In this document: piece by piece, positions 1 to 8,369 of the stretch
Layout of the letters: each line of letters begins with the position of its first letter
Position numbering within the stretch: the first letter of the stretch is position 1
Assembly: GCA_012516785.1 (NCBI GenBank)
Contig: JAAYWH010000104.1
Coordinates: 34,547 to 98,546 of the forward strand
DNA: 64,000 nt
Direction of reading: 5' to 3'
Source of the DNA: Methanomicrobiales archaeon
GTDB taxonomy: Archaea > Halobacteriota > Methanomicrobia > Methanomicrobiales > Methanospirillaceae
Translations under genes and position numbers: made by a program
Notes under the pieces: generated by a model
The model's input: only the letters and a program-made list of their open reading frames with translations
Databases searched by the model: none
What the model was told of the DNA's origin: nothing

Positions 1-117
1 GTGGCGACCTCTACCATAATCAGGGGGTTCCTTGACGTGAAGATTGAAGGCCTCCCCGAGGTTCTGCAGAAACAGATAGACTCCGCGATCGATGCTGCGG
101 AGAAGAGCGGATTCTAA
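1..117 (+). CDS. C-terminal end of an unidentified protein (5' partial)
   Basis: The reading frame is open from base 1 to a TAA at 115-117 and codes for 38 residues ending in EKSGF. Base 1 happens to be a GTG, but the gene most likely starts outside the window. The visible part is mostly helical and mildly acidic, with no recognisable motif. It ends 14 bp before pcm, so it may share a transcript with it. I do not recognise the family. Confidence 0.5.
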   Translation: MATSTIIRGFLDVKIEGLPEVLQKQIDSAIDAAEKSGF

Positions 118-131
118 AAAAGAGAGGCGGG

Positions 132-782
132 ATGACAGGCACCGACCCCTGGGAGTCTGCTCGGGAACGGATGGTCGCAACCCAGATTGCGGCACGCGGA
201 GTCGGCGATGAACAGGTCCTGGCAGCAATGCGCCGGGTTCCCCGCCATCTTTTTGTGCCCGCGGAAGTACGCGGGTCCGCATACAGCGACTATCCGCTCC
301 CCATCGGACACGGCCAGACCATCTCCCAGCCCTACATCGTTGCGATGATGACCTCCCTGCTCCAGATCCAGCCGGATGACCATTTACTTGAGATTGGATC
401 TGGGAGCGGGTACCAGGCAGCGGTCCTTGGAATCCTGGCGCGGGAGGTCATCTCGATCGAACGTATCCCTGAGGTGGCGCAGCTTGCGAGGAAGAATCTT
501 GCCGATGCTGGAATCACCAATGTCACGGTTGTCATTGGTGATGGCACCCTGGGATTTCCAGGCGGTGCCCCATATGACGGCGTGCTGATCACGGCCGCAA
601 CCCCCTCAATTCCGTCGCCGCTGGTTGAACAGCTCGCGGAAGGGGGGAGACTCGTTGCCCCTGTGGGATCAAGGGACCTTCAGGAGCTGGTACGGCTGAC
701 AAGGAAGGGTCATGACCTGACCCGCGAGTCCTTTGGCGGGGTTGTCTTTGTGCCCCTGCTCGGGGAGCATGGGTGGAAGTAG
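132..782 (+). CDS. pcm: protein-L-isoaspartate O-methyltransferase
   Basis: This 216-residue protein is a full-length Pcm. It uses SAM to methylate isoaspartyl residues in aged proteins so that they can return to normal aspartate. The family signatures are visible: the PLPIGHGQTISQPYIVA segment near residues 55-71 and the SAM-binding loop LLEIGSGSGYQAAVL near 84-98, followed by the VISIERI acidic strand end. The ATG at 132 follows a GAGGCGGG ribosome-binding site. The stop overlaps the next gene by 10 bp, so the two are probably translated together. The cytoplasmic repair role is known for the family; nothing here is unusual. Confidence 0.95.
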   Translation: MTGTDPWESARERMVATQIAARGVGDEQVLAAMRRVPRHLFVPAEVRGSAYSDYPLPIGHGQTISQPYIVAMMTSLLQIQPDDHLLEIGSGSGYQAAVLGILAREVISIERIPEVAQLARKNLADAGITNVTVVIGDGTLGFPGGAPYDGVLITAATPSIPSPLVEQLAEGGRLVAPVGSRDLQELVRLTRKGHDLTRESFGGVVFVPLLGEHGWK

Positions 783-1438
783 TGGTTAAAAACGGGAGGA
801 TCTACGATATCACCCGGCCGCTTGCTCCCGGATGCATCGTGTATCCGGGAGACATCGTCCCGGGATTTGCCCAGGAAGATCACGGGAATTACCTGATCAC
901 CGAGATACGAATCAGCAGTCATTCCGGTACCCATATCGACGCTCCATCCCACTATCTCAAGCAGGGTGCAGGCGTCGATGAGATTCCTCTTACCCACCTG
1001 ATGGGATGGTGCCGGGTAATCGACGTCACCCATATCCAGGGTGAGATAAAAAAAAGCGATCTTGAAGGGAAGAGTAGTGGTGCGAAAAAAGTTCTTTTCA
1101 AGACCTCATTTTCAGACCAGAACGAATTTGTGGAGGACTATCCGTCACTTGGGATCGAGGCTGCGGAATTCCTTGCAGCTCAGCGTATTCATTGTGTGGG
1201 AACCGATGCCCCATCCATTGAGCAATACAACTGCAGCGGATCAGTTCACAGGACCCTCCTCTCGGCAGGGACGGTGGTTATCGAAATGCTCGATCTCTGG
1301 AGAATTCCGGAAGGAGACTACTGGATGATTGCCCTTCCCCTGCGGTTGAGCGGGCTTGATGGATCTCCCTGCCGAGCTCTCCTGTTCGAGGGGTGGGAGG
1401 AGGAACACCCATCATGGACCTTATACGAAGTGCAATAA
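773..1438 (+). CDS. cyclase family protein (kynurenine formamidase-like metal hydrolase)
   Basis: This 221-residue protein belongs to the cyclase / KynB-like family (Pfam Cyclase, PF04199). The metal-binding signature HSGTHIDAPSHY is clear near residues 50-61, and the N-terminal YDITRPLAPGCIVYPGD strand is typical. It starts with GTG at 773, overlapping the end of pcm by 10 bp. Members hydrolyse amides such as formylkynurenine or cyclic amides. No kynurenine pathway gene is seen nearby, so the substrate is unknown. It overlaps the next gene by about 25 bp, making a three-gene run with pcm. Confidence 0.85.
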   Translation: MEVVVKNGRIYDITRPLAPGCIVYPGDIVPGFAQEDHGNYLITEIRISSHSGTHIDAPSHYLKQGAGVDEIPLTHLMGWCRVIDVTHIQGEIKKSDLEGKSSGAKKVLFKTSFSDQNEFVEDYPSLGIEAAEFLAAQRIHCVGTDAPSIEQYNCSGSVHRTLLSAGTVVIEMLDLWRIPEGDYWMIALPLRLSGLDGSPCRALLFEGWEEEHPSWTLYEVQ

Positions 1439-2019
1439 AGAGACTGCAAACGAGGATCGAAGGATCGGGATCAGAGGAAGGAGTAGTCAGGATTGATATT
1501 GATTCTGACAGGATTGTTTGCCAGTATGAAAAGGGTGCCTGCCTGAAAGCAGCGTATGGCGGGCGGTCCTCCGAGTTCGTCACCATGGATCCATTGACGG
1601 CAACAACCCGGATCGGATTCATGTTCGGTGCAAAGCTGGAACAATCGCGGCAACGGGCTGCGGCATGCGCTATCCTGAACGTGGTTGCAGGATTTTTCTG
1701 TATTTCGCGTGTCCTCAAGTCCTGCCCGCCCGAATTTCATCGTGAGTGCCTCGGTGCGCTCAGGTGCGAGATCGGGGATGCCCCGGTATACCCGGTTGGG
1801 ATGATGGCGGCAGCAAAGGAAAAATTCTCCCATCTGGTGACGGACCCCCATGCTGCAGAGATTATTCTGGTCGTCGGTGATGGGCTGATCCACCCTGAGA
1901 TCGGCGATCTTATTGAAAAATATCGGGAAGAAAAAAGGATCCTCTTCCTCTCCCCCTCCACAGTCGGGGTAAGTGCCCTGCTGGGATGCGAGCACTGGTG
2001 CCCGTTTGGGAAAATCTGA
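1414..2019 (+). CDS. conserved hypothetical protein, possibly DUF364-like
   Basis: This is a 201-residue protein. I chose the ATG at 1414, which follows a GGGAGGAGG Shine-Dalgarno at 1394-1402, over an upstream in-frame start at 1393 that lies inside the cyclase gene. It contains cysteines at several points and a C-terminal LSPSTVGVSALLGCEHWCPFG stretch. This resembles the GPSTP-type loop of the DUF364 (putative heavy-metal chelation) family, but I assign that only tentatively. There is no membrane segment. It closes the pcm-cyclase gene run, and a stretch of T residues after the stop may end transcription. Confidence 0.6.
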   Translation: MDLIRSAIKRLQTRIEGSGSEEGVVRIDIDSDRIVCQYEKGACLKAAYGGRSSEFVTMDPLTATTRIGFMFGAKLEQSRQRAAACAILNVVAGFFCISRVLKSCPPEFHRECLGALRCEIGDAPVYPVGMMAAAKEKFSHLVTDPHAAEIILVVGDGLIHPEIGDLIEKYREEKRILFLSPSTVGVSALLGCEHWCPFGKI

Positions 2020-2453
2020 TCCTTCTTTTCCTGGTATTCACCTCCTGTTGCACTCTGCCGGACTAATGAAGGGACCCGTTCCGAATCAGTAGCCATTACC
2101 CATGGAAGAGAATGCTTTGTTCTTGTGAGGATACCTGGTAGCGGAGGGTCGCATCGTATTAATCATGGCAGGATCTGATCCCTTCAAGTTCCCACAGGTA
2201 TTCCGTGTGTCTGGCTTCGCAGCCCTACAGAATGGGGTATAACGATTTCATAATAGGCGGGGGAGTGGCAATCGCAATACAGAATGCATGGCGTGTCGCA
2301 CGGGAATCGGATATACTCTCGATTGTGGTTTAAAGTTAAAATAAATGTATTTTGGGTTTTGTTTCGAAATTTATACCAGATTATTGGAGGGTTCACAAAC
2401 TATAACATAATGGAACATTAACATGTGCTGAGTACACAATAGGGAGGTCAACA
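2020..2453. promoter_or_regulatory. intergenic region with aglB promoter
   Basis: This 434-bp gap holds no convincing gene. The last 90 bp become AT-rich and contain a TATA-box-like element, AAATTTATA, at about 2368-2376. That predicts transcription starting near 2400, and a GGGAGGTC ribosome-binding site lies at 2441-2448 just before the aglB ATG. The first 150 bp contain no clear structure beyond short T runs after the preceding stop codon. Nothing else is seen. Confidence 0.5.
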
Positions 2454-5051
2454 ATGGCAGATACCGGTTTATTTCGATACAGGAATATAGGGATTATTGT
2501 CATCTTAATAATCCTTGCGGCATTTTCCCTCTGGATACGGGTGCTCCCCTTGTTCGGGCCCCATGCCGCCGACATTTTGAGTATTGTGGGAAGTGATGAT
2601 CCCCTCTATAACCTTCGGCAGATCGAACAGATCCTCGCTAATTTCCCTGGCTACAGCTGGTTTGAGGCAATGACACTCTTTCCCACAGGCCAGACTGTGC
2701 CATGGGGACCGTTATTCACCTTTATCTGCAGTGTTGCATGCCTGGTTGCGGGAGCAACAACCAGGACGGAGATCATCCAGGCTGCCCTCTGGGTACCACC
2801 TATCCTTGCGGCATTGATGGTCCCGGTCATCTTTGTCCTTGTCAGGAAAATCTGGGACTGGAAAGCCGGCCTTATCGCTGCAGCCCTGATCGCGGTTATC
2901 GGTGGACAATTCTTCTTCCGTTCCCTGGCCGGGTACCTGGACCACCATATAGCAGAGGTATTCTTCAGCACCATCTACTGCATAGCCTACCTCTATTGCC
3001 TCGACTTCTGCCGGAAAAGCCCCGTCGACCTGAAAGTATGGAAAACGCTGAAAATACCGGTCCTGGTCTCCTGCATTGCCGGCGTTGCTTACGTCCTCGG
3101 CTTCCTCACCATGCCGACCATGATCCTCTTTGCCTTCATCACTGCCCTCACCACCATTTGTCTCTTCATTTACGAATATTACCATGGGAGACACGGGGAA
3201 TATATCGTCGTTATCAATACGGTGGTGTTCGGCATTGCCCTTCTCGTCTCGTTGTTCTTCCTCCCCTCAAGTGGATTTGCTCTCTACTACTATTCCCTTG
3301 GACACCCCATCTCGTACCTCCTTCTCATTGTGGGGACCATTATCCTCTATGCACTCTCCCGGTTCCTGGCAGGAAGACCCTGGTACAGCTACCCGGGCAT
3401 CGTCTTTGCTCTCTCCCTTATCGGCATTCTCATAATGGCGTTAGCGCTTCCAACCCTGTATCAGACATTCGTTGAGGGACTCACGGCATTCTTCGGGCTC
3501 AGTCCCTATACCGTCACCATTCAGGAAGCTCGTCCGTGGACACTCTCGGAAGCTTGGGCGGTCTTCAACTTCGGCCTCCTGCTGATGATTGGAGGGATTT
3601 TTGCCCTTCTTTATAAGAACTGGAAGGAATACCGGCCCGGACATATTTTCGTCCTCGTCTGGTCGTTCTTTATCATCATCGCAGCATTCCGGGAAGTCCG
3701 GTACGAGTATTATCTGGCGGTGAACATCGCACTACTCGGCGGAATATGCGTTGGATTCGCCCTTGAACATGCCTGGCCGGATATCCTGGCTATGGGAAAA
3801 AAGGCGTCCGTAAAAGAACCGGAACCAGAACAGAAGGAAGTGAAGGGATCAACGAAGAAGAAGAAAGCTGATAGGATATCCCAGAAATCAACCAGGAAAG
3901 CAGTTTCAAAGTCGAAGATCAACTACGTCAATATCCTCCTTGCCGGACTTGCGTGTGCCTTTGCTCTCATCTTCGCAGTGTTATCGTTACAGCAACAGTA
4001 TGCCGTGGCATCCTCTGAGGGGATACGGATGAACCAGGACTGGCGGGAATCCCTGGAATGGATGAACGGCAATACTCCTGAAACCGGAGTGGATTATTAT
4101 ACCATATATGAAGAAGACAACTTCACCTATCCGGCAACAGCATATGGTGTCATGTCATGGTGGGACTACGGCCATATGATCACCTATCTTGCCAACCGGA
4201 TTCCGAACTCGAATCCATTCCAGGCAGGAGTTGCTGGCCCGAACGGTTCTGCGACATTCTTCGTATCAGGGATGGAATCGGCCACCAACCAGGTTGCGGA
4301 CAATCAGGGTACACGGTATGTGATGACCGATATCGAGATGGCGACAGGAAAGTTCTGGGCGATGGCGACCTGGTACAATGCGACGGAAAAGCAGGCCCCC
4401 TATCAACCTACCTACTATATTCCTGATCCCGCGAATCCAGGAACCTATCAGCCACTCACCGCATACAAGGACCTGTATTTCCTGACCACGGTATCGAGAT
4501 TACACAACTTCGATGGCTCCTACACTCCCGCTGGAGAAGTCTATTACATTGAGTATACCACCTCAATCGGCAGCAGGCCGGATCAGGCAGTCATTACCGA
4601 GGCGACCGTGATGGATGCCGATGAGGCAAATGCAGCCGCAGACCGGTATAACCAGCAGGCGCAACCCGGGACCGGTGCTGCTGTAGTAAGTACCAATTTC
4701 ATCCAGCCGACAACCGATATCCCAGCGCTCAGCCATTACCGTCTTGTCCATGAATCGCCGACCAATGTGTTCTCTGGCTCTTCTCCCGATGTGAAGTACG
4801 TAAAGATATTTGAGTATGTCCCAGGGGCCCGGATCAAGGGAGAAGGGATCATCGAACTGCCTCTGGTTTCCAACACCGGGAGAGCGTTTGTGTACCGCCA
4901 GCAGAGTACGAATGGGGAGTTTGTCGTACCCTATTCTACCGAGGGGAATCCCTATGATGTACGGGCGACTGGCAAGTACAAGATTACCGGAACCGGAAGG
5001 CAGATCTCGGTTTCAGAAGACGCGATCATGAGAGGCCTTCAGATCACCTGA
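2454..5051 (+). CDS. aglB: dolichyl-phosphooligosaccharide-protein glycotransferase AglB (STT3)
   Basis: This 865-residue protein is the single-subunit archaeal oligosaccharyltransferase. It moves lipid-linked glycan onto Asn-X-Ser/Thr sites of S-layer and other surface proteins. Residues 10-460 hold about a dozen membrane segments, with the metal-binding acidic motif GSDDP at 46-50 and a second DHH motif near 170. A lysine-rich insert (about 455-490) precedes another membrane segment. The soluble domain carries the diagnostic WWDYG sequon-binding motif at 569-573. Its own promoter and a strong ribosome-binding site precede it. No other agl genes are visible nearby. Confidence 0.97.
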   Translation: MADTGLFRYRNIGIIVILIILAAFSLWIRVLPLFGPHAADILSIVGSDDPLYNLRQIEQILANFPGYSWFEAMTLFPTGQTVPWGPLFTFICSVACLVAGATTRTEIIQAALWVPPILAALMVPVIFVLVRKIWDWKAGLIAAALIAVIGGQFFFRSLAGYLDHHIAEVFFSTIYCIAYLYCLDFCRKSPVDLKVWKTLKIPVLVSCIAGVAYVLGFLTMPTMILFAFITALTTICLFIYEYYHGRHGEYIVVINTVVFGIALLVSLFFLPSSGFALYYYSLGHPISYLLLIVGTIILYALSRFLAGRPWYSYPGIVFALSLIGILIMALALPTLYQTFVEGLTAFFGLSPYTVTIQEARPWTLSEAWAVFNFGLLLMIGGIFALLYKNWKEYRPGHIFVLVWSFFIIIAAFREVRYEYYLAVNIALLGGICVGFALEHAWPDILAMGKKASVKEPEPEQKEVKGSTKKKKADRISQKSTRKAVSKSKINYVNILLAGLACAFALIFAVLSLQQQYAVASSEGIRMNQDWRESLEWMNGNTPETGVDYYTIYEEDNFTYPATAYGVMSWWDYGHMITYLANRIPNSNPFQAGVAGPNGSATFFVSGMESATNQVADNQGTRYVMTDIEMATGKFWAMATWYNATEKQAPYQPTYYIPDPANPGTYQPLTAYKDLYFLTTVSRLHNFDGSYTPAGEVYYIEYTTSIGSRPDQAVITEATVMDADEANAAADRYNQQAQPGTGAAVVSTNFIQPTTDIPALSHYRLVHESPTNVFSGSSPDVKYVKIFEYVPGARIKGEGIIELPLVSNTGRAFVYRQQSTNGEFVVPYSTEGNPYDVRATGKYKITGTGRQISVSEDAIMRGLQIT

Positions 5052-5054
5052 ACG

Positions 5055-6032
5055 ATGACATCCCAGTGCTCGGCCATCTGCGGGGAGGAATTCACTGCCC
5101 ATAATATGGCGATCTCCCGGGAGAACCGGGCACGTATCGAGAATGTCATCACCCGGCTTCCCGATTATGTCAGGCGGCACCCCCCTGAATCTGCCGGTGC
5201 AGTGGATCTCGAACGGGTCCATGACGTCCGCCATATCCGGATGATCGAGGAGTTCAGCTCATACGGCGGTCTCCACTATATCGACATGGACACCTATGTG
5301 ACGGAGAATTCCTTCACTACTGCTCTCTTTGCTGCCGGATCGTCCATCAGGGCATGCAGCAGAGCACTTGATGGCGAACATTGTTTTGCCATCATCCGCC
5401 CTCCCGGGCATCATGCCGAACCTGACCGGGCCATGGGATTCTGCCTCTTCAACAATGCGGCAGTTGCCGCTGCATGGGCGCTGGAAACTGTTGATCGCGT
5501 CGCGATCATCGATTGGGATCTGCACCATGGGAACGGCACACAGAAGATCTTTTATCGGAGCGATCGGGTTCTCTTCTGCTCCATCCACCAGAGTAATGCT
5601 TTCCCGGGAACAGGGTGGATCGATGAGATCGGTGAGGGGAGGGGTCGGGGATTCACCCTCAACGCGCCCCTTTTACCTGGCAGCACCATCGATGACTATG
5701 CGTGCGTGTTCGAGGAGGTGTTCGCTGAAGCCATCTCGCACTTCTCACCCGATCTCCTGATCATCTCTGCGGGCCAGGACCCCCTCTCAGACGATCCCAT
5801 GGAAGGGATGCGGCTCGTCCCGCGGGATTTTGGCGTCCTGACCCGTATCCTCATGGAAGCCCACGAGAATCCGCTCGCTCTCGTCCTGGAAGGGGGATAC
5901 GGCCCTTCACTCGGTGAGGCGGTCGCCGCCACATTCGATGCATTGCATGGAGAACCGGTGAAAATGCCCTATGGGGATACCCGTCAGAGCACCAGAAAAG
6001 TTGTCGCCCACTTGAAAAAAGTGATGATATGA
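5055..6032 (+). CDS. histone deacetylase / acetylpolyamine amidohydrolase family protein
   Basis: This 325-residue zinc hydrolase is of the HDAC/AcuC/AphA superfamily. The active-site pieces are RPPGHHAE (H119, H120), DWDLHHGNGTQ (zinc ligands D155 and H157), SAGQD (third ligand D242) and LEGGYG (transition-state tyrosine Y282). All catalytic residues are kept, so it should be active. It starts 3 bp after aglB stops, which suggests co-transcription. The N-terminus lacks the usual HPERPxR motif and begins with an unusual Cys-containing stretch. The substrate could be acetyl-lysine on chromatin proteins or an acetylated small amine. The sequence alone does not decide this. Confidence 0.88.
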   Translation: MTSQCSAICGEEFTAHNMAISRENRARIENVITRLPDYVRRHPPESAGAVDLERVHDVRHIRMIEEFSSYGGLHYIDMDTYVTENSFTTALFAAGSSIRACSRALDGEHCFAIIRPPGHHAEPDRAMGFCLFNNAAVAAAWALETVDRVAIIDWDLHHGNGTQKIFYRSDRVLFCSIHQSNAFPGTGWIDEIGEGRGRGFTLNAPLLPGSTIDDYACVFEEVFAEAISHFSPDLLIISAGQDPLSDDPMEGMRLVPRDFGVLTRILMEAHENPLALVLEGGYGPSLGEAVAATFDALHGEPVKMPYGDTRQSTRKVVAHLKKVMI

Positions 6033-6090
6033 GATAGCAAGATCCTGGTTGGGACGCGTGAGCACTCGATTATCATCCGATTTTTGTCAC

Positions 6091-6194
6091 GAGTATCGTT
6101 CTGATGTGGCAGGGAATTTTAAAGTAAGTCGGTGCCTTTCGTCAGCATATCGGACGGTGAGAGTATCGTTCAGACAGGGCAGGGAATTTTGAAA
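6091..6194. repeat. 70-bp direct repeat pair downstream of ycaO
   Basis: A segment beginning GAGTATCGTTC and ending CAGGGAATTTT is present at 6091-6120 and again at 6161-6190, exactly 70 bp apart. It differs at only a few bases in the middle, and similarity extends a few bases past each end. Both copies are in the non-coding gap between the convergent deacetylase and ycaO genes. No gene spans them. The origin could be a local tandem duplication, or it could be part of a termination structure. Confidence 0.7.
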
Positions 6195-6210
6195 TGAGGG
6201 TGCGGGGAAG

Positions 6211-7392
6211 CTATCGTGTGGAATGGCTCCGGACACGCGCAGGATTGACGTGCGAAACCTCAAATCCTGGTATGATGACCCTGACAACCGGGATGACAGT
6301 CCGTGTGAGATCACAGACACAAACCCTCTCAGCGAAGGGTCGCAGTTCCTCAAGCACCAGCCGGATGTCATCATCGATATAGGGCGTGCTCAGATCGTCC
6401 ATGGAAGAGATCGGGAACTCTTCTGCAGGGGCAAACCACTCCCTGTTAATCCGTTTCATACGGTCATACCCTGCCCGCTCAACCAGGCTTTTCCGGCCGG
6501 GATTCTCCCTGCCGCCAGACAAGTGCGAAGCCCGGCTCTGGGCTACCTCGGTAAGAGCCCGGAGTACCGCGATAGAAGGATCAGGATGCGTCCCAGAACC
6601 CATCACGAGCAGTTCCGGATCTTTGGTTTCCGTGTCATCTGCTGCTGCGGCAACGGTGGGGATCCGGGTTCTCCCGGAAAGCAACCAAAGGTGGATCTCG
6701 ATCCCGCATGACTCCATCTTATTCCGGATATCCCGTGCCGGGCTGGGGTGGTCAAGCACAAGCCGCCTCCCCATGCATCGGGTTCTGCTGGCAACACTCA
6801 TATCATCCCGTTCCATCACCTCGAGAATAGCATGCAGGATTGCCTCTTCCCTCACGTTCCCGCTTGCAAGACCGTTGGTGTCGCTCTGGAACAATGGAAA
6901 GGTCATACCCAGCGTGTCATACGGATGGAAGACCGCGTTGCTTGGCACATACACCTCATCCCCTGAGAGCAGGTCCAGTGCAGGACTCCAGTGAAGTTTC
7001 TCCCTTTCATGCAGATCCCGTGGCAGGATAAGATCTGCCGGATTGACCGTCCTGTGTACGGGCAGTTCTTCGTATGCTGCATACTCCATCTGGTCCATCC
7101 GGTATTCTGCACTGTATCGCTCCACTGCTTCCATCATTGCCGATACTTTCGCCTGGACAGGATCCTTGCCCTTGCCGGCGTGGTAGCGGACCCCTCCCCG
7201 CGCTGCACGGGGGCGGAAGGCCGAAAAACAGGGGATCCCTATCCTGTCAGACGGGGTGATATCCTTCACCTCTTCAACCCCTATCATCTCCATAAGGGGA
7301 CTCACTGAAACGAGTGTTTCATCGGGAGATTTTACCCGGTGGGTTCCGTCAAGATACTGCTTCCTGACCCTTTGCAGCCTGAAGCTCATCAT
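6211..7392 (-). CDS. ycaO: YcaO-related McrA-glycine thioamidation protein
   Basis: This 393-residue YcaO-domain protein is of the methanogen type. That type, with ATP and a sulfide source, converts a conserved glycine of methyl-coenzyme M reductase subunit McrA to thioglycine. It shows YcaO hallmarks: SAMMEAVERYSAEY near residues 85-98, the acidic QSDTNGLASGN, EAILHAILEVMERDD, and ALTEVAQSRASH further on. The start is set at the ATG at 7392 because a TATA-like element sits about 26 bp upstream, implying a leaderless transcript; an ATG at 7404 is also possible. No tfuA partner is adjacent. The divergent neighbour is a DUF2098 gene. Confidence 0.9.
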   Translation of the reverse strand: MMSFRLQRVRKQYLDGTHRVKSPDETLVSVSPLMEMIGVEEVKDITPSDRIGIPCFSAFRPRAARGGVRYHAGKGKDPVQAKVSAMMEAVERYSAEYRMDQMEYAAYEELPVHRTVNPADLILPRDLHEREKLHWSPALDLLSGDEVYVPSNAVFHPYDTLGMTFPLFQSDTNGLASGNVREEAILHAILEVMERDDMSVASRTRCMGRRLVLDHPSPARDIRNKMESCGIEIHLWLLSGRTRIPTVAAAADDTETKDPELLVMGSGTHPDPSIAVLRALTEVAQSRASHLSGGRENPGRKSLVERAGYDRMKRINREWFAPAEEFPISSMDDLSTPYIDDDIRLVLEELRPFAERVCVCDLTRTVIPVVRVIIPGFEVSHVNPARVRSHSTR

Positions 7393-7413
7393 TCGTAATG
7401 GCATAGAAAATAT

Positions 7414-7421
7414 CTTTATAG
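7414..7421. promoter_or_regulatory. shared divergent TATA-like element between ycaO and DUF2098 gene
   Basis: CTTTATAG on the plus strand (CTATAAAG on the minus) lies about 26 bp from the ATG of the DUF2098 gene at 7445 and about 26 bp from the ycaO ATG at 7392. Archaeal transcription starts about 25 bp from the TATA box, so both mRNAs could be leaderless and driven from one element in both directions. This is inferred from spacing only. Confidence 0.5.
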
Positions 7422-7444
7422 TATCCCTATGCCTCAGTGTAGGT

Positions 7445-7738
7445 ATGAACGCCGAAGAACTGGTAATCGGGATGCAGGTCCGCTATCCCAGGACCGGGAC
7501 AAGCGGCAGGGTGACCCGTGTCGAGCAGCAGCGTGGGGACCTGTTTGCTGAGCTTGACAGCACAGGCCTCCTGTATAAGGTAGGGGAACTGGTGCCTGCC
7601 GCTTCGACAAAAGGGAAAGGGGAGAAGAGCCGGGAGAAGGATCTGGAGAGTATCAAAAAGGAAAGGGAATTTTTATCAGACGAGGCCTTCCGCGAAGCGC
7701 TCTCGCACACGGACCAGAGCTGCGAGGGTGGAGGTTAA
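7445..7738 (+). CDS. DUF2098 family protein
   Basis: This is a 97-residue protein. The N-terminal half, NAEELVIGMQVRYPRTGTSG onward, looks like a small beta-barrel (SH3/KOW-like) and matches the methanogen DUF2098 family. The C-terminal half is a charged helix rich in Lys and Glu. The ATG at 7445 fits a leaderless start from the TATA element at 7414. It faces away from ycaO and ends 4 bp inside nikR, which runs the other way. The function is not established. The position suggests a role linked to MCR modification or nickel handling, but that is inference. Confidence 0.8.
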   Translation: MNAEELVIGMQVRYPRTGTSGRVTRVEQQRGDLFAELDSTGLLYKVGELVPAASTKGKGEKSREKDLESIKKEREFLSDEAFREALSHTDQSCEGGG

Positions 7739-8157
7739 TCGTTGAGGGGGATCGTCGTCAACTTGACTGACTCAACTCCCTTCTGGGACATCAGTCGTTC
7801 AGCAAGGGTTTTCAGGTCAGCTCCTTCTCCTCTAATGAGAATAATCTCCAGACAACGGTCGTGGCTTACATGGGAGTGAAGCGTTGCCTGAATGATCCCC
7901 ATGAATTCGTGCTGGATATCAGTCAGGGTTGAGAGCAATCCCCGCTGGTCATGGTCATAGATCATAGTGATGACCCCCTGCCGCTCCCCTTTGACATCAG
8001 ACATCCACTTGTAATACGTGATATAGCTCCGTATCGCATCCCGGATCCCCTCCGAACGCGAGGAGTAGCCCCGGTAGTTGATGATCTCATCGAATTTGTC
8101 CAGAAGGTTTTTTGGAAGGGATATCCCGATCCTCGAGAGCTCAGTGTCAATCGTCAT
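7735..8157 (-). CDS. nikR: nickel-responsive transcriptional regulator NikR
   Basis: This 140-residue regulator has an N-terminal ribbon-helix-helix DNA-binding domain (residues 6-45, RIGISLPKNLLDKFDEII and SRSEGIRDAIRSY) and a C-terminal ACT-like nickel-sensing domain. The four high-affinity nickel ligands of NikR are present with the exact family spacing: H83, H94, H96 and C102. In methanogens nickel is needed for F430 of MCR and for [NiFe] hydrogenases, both represented in this window. Likely targets are nickel transporters, which are not seen here. It converges on the DUF2098 gene. Confidence 0.95.
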   Translation of the reverse strand: MTIDTELSRIGISLPKNLLDKFDEIINYRGYSSRSEGIRDAIRSYITYYKWMSDVKGERQGVITMIYDHDQRGLLSTLTDIQHEFMGIIQATLHSHVSHDRCLEIILIRGEGADLKTLAERLMSQKGVESVKLTTIPLND

Positions 8158-8369
8158 CAGAAGTTACCTCGGATAATGAGATCTGCACAGATCCTCCACT
8201 TAATCCTTCCGGCCCATCATTGGTAAAGTACCACTTTTTCAGAAGATTTCCAGAAAATGCCCGTAACCCTCTCCACCTCCCTTGGAATAGTTTCATAACC
8301 ATACGGCGATCCATGACCGGTTTGTATAAGTAGGTTCATTCAATATTACATAAGGAGGTTTGATCGCAT

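Noticed and set aside
2702..3475. 257-residue plus-strand frame inside aglB
   Set aside because: It is out of frame with the well-supported AglB and has Pro/His/Leu-rich nonsense composition.
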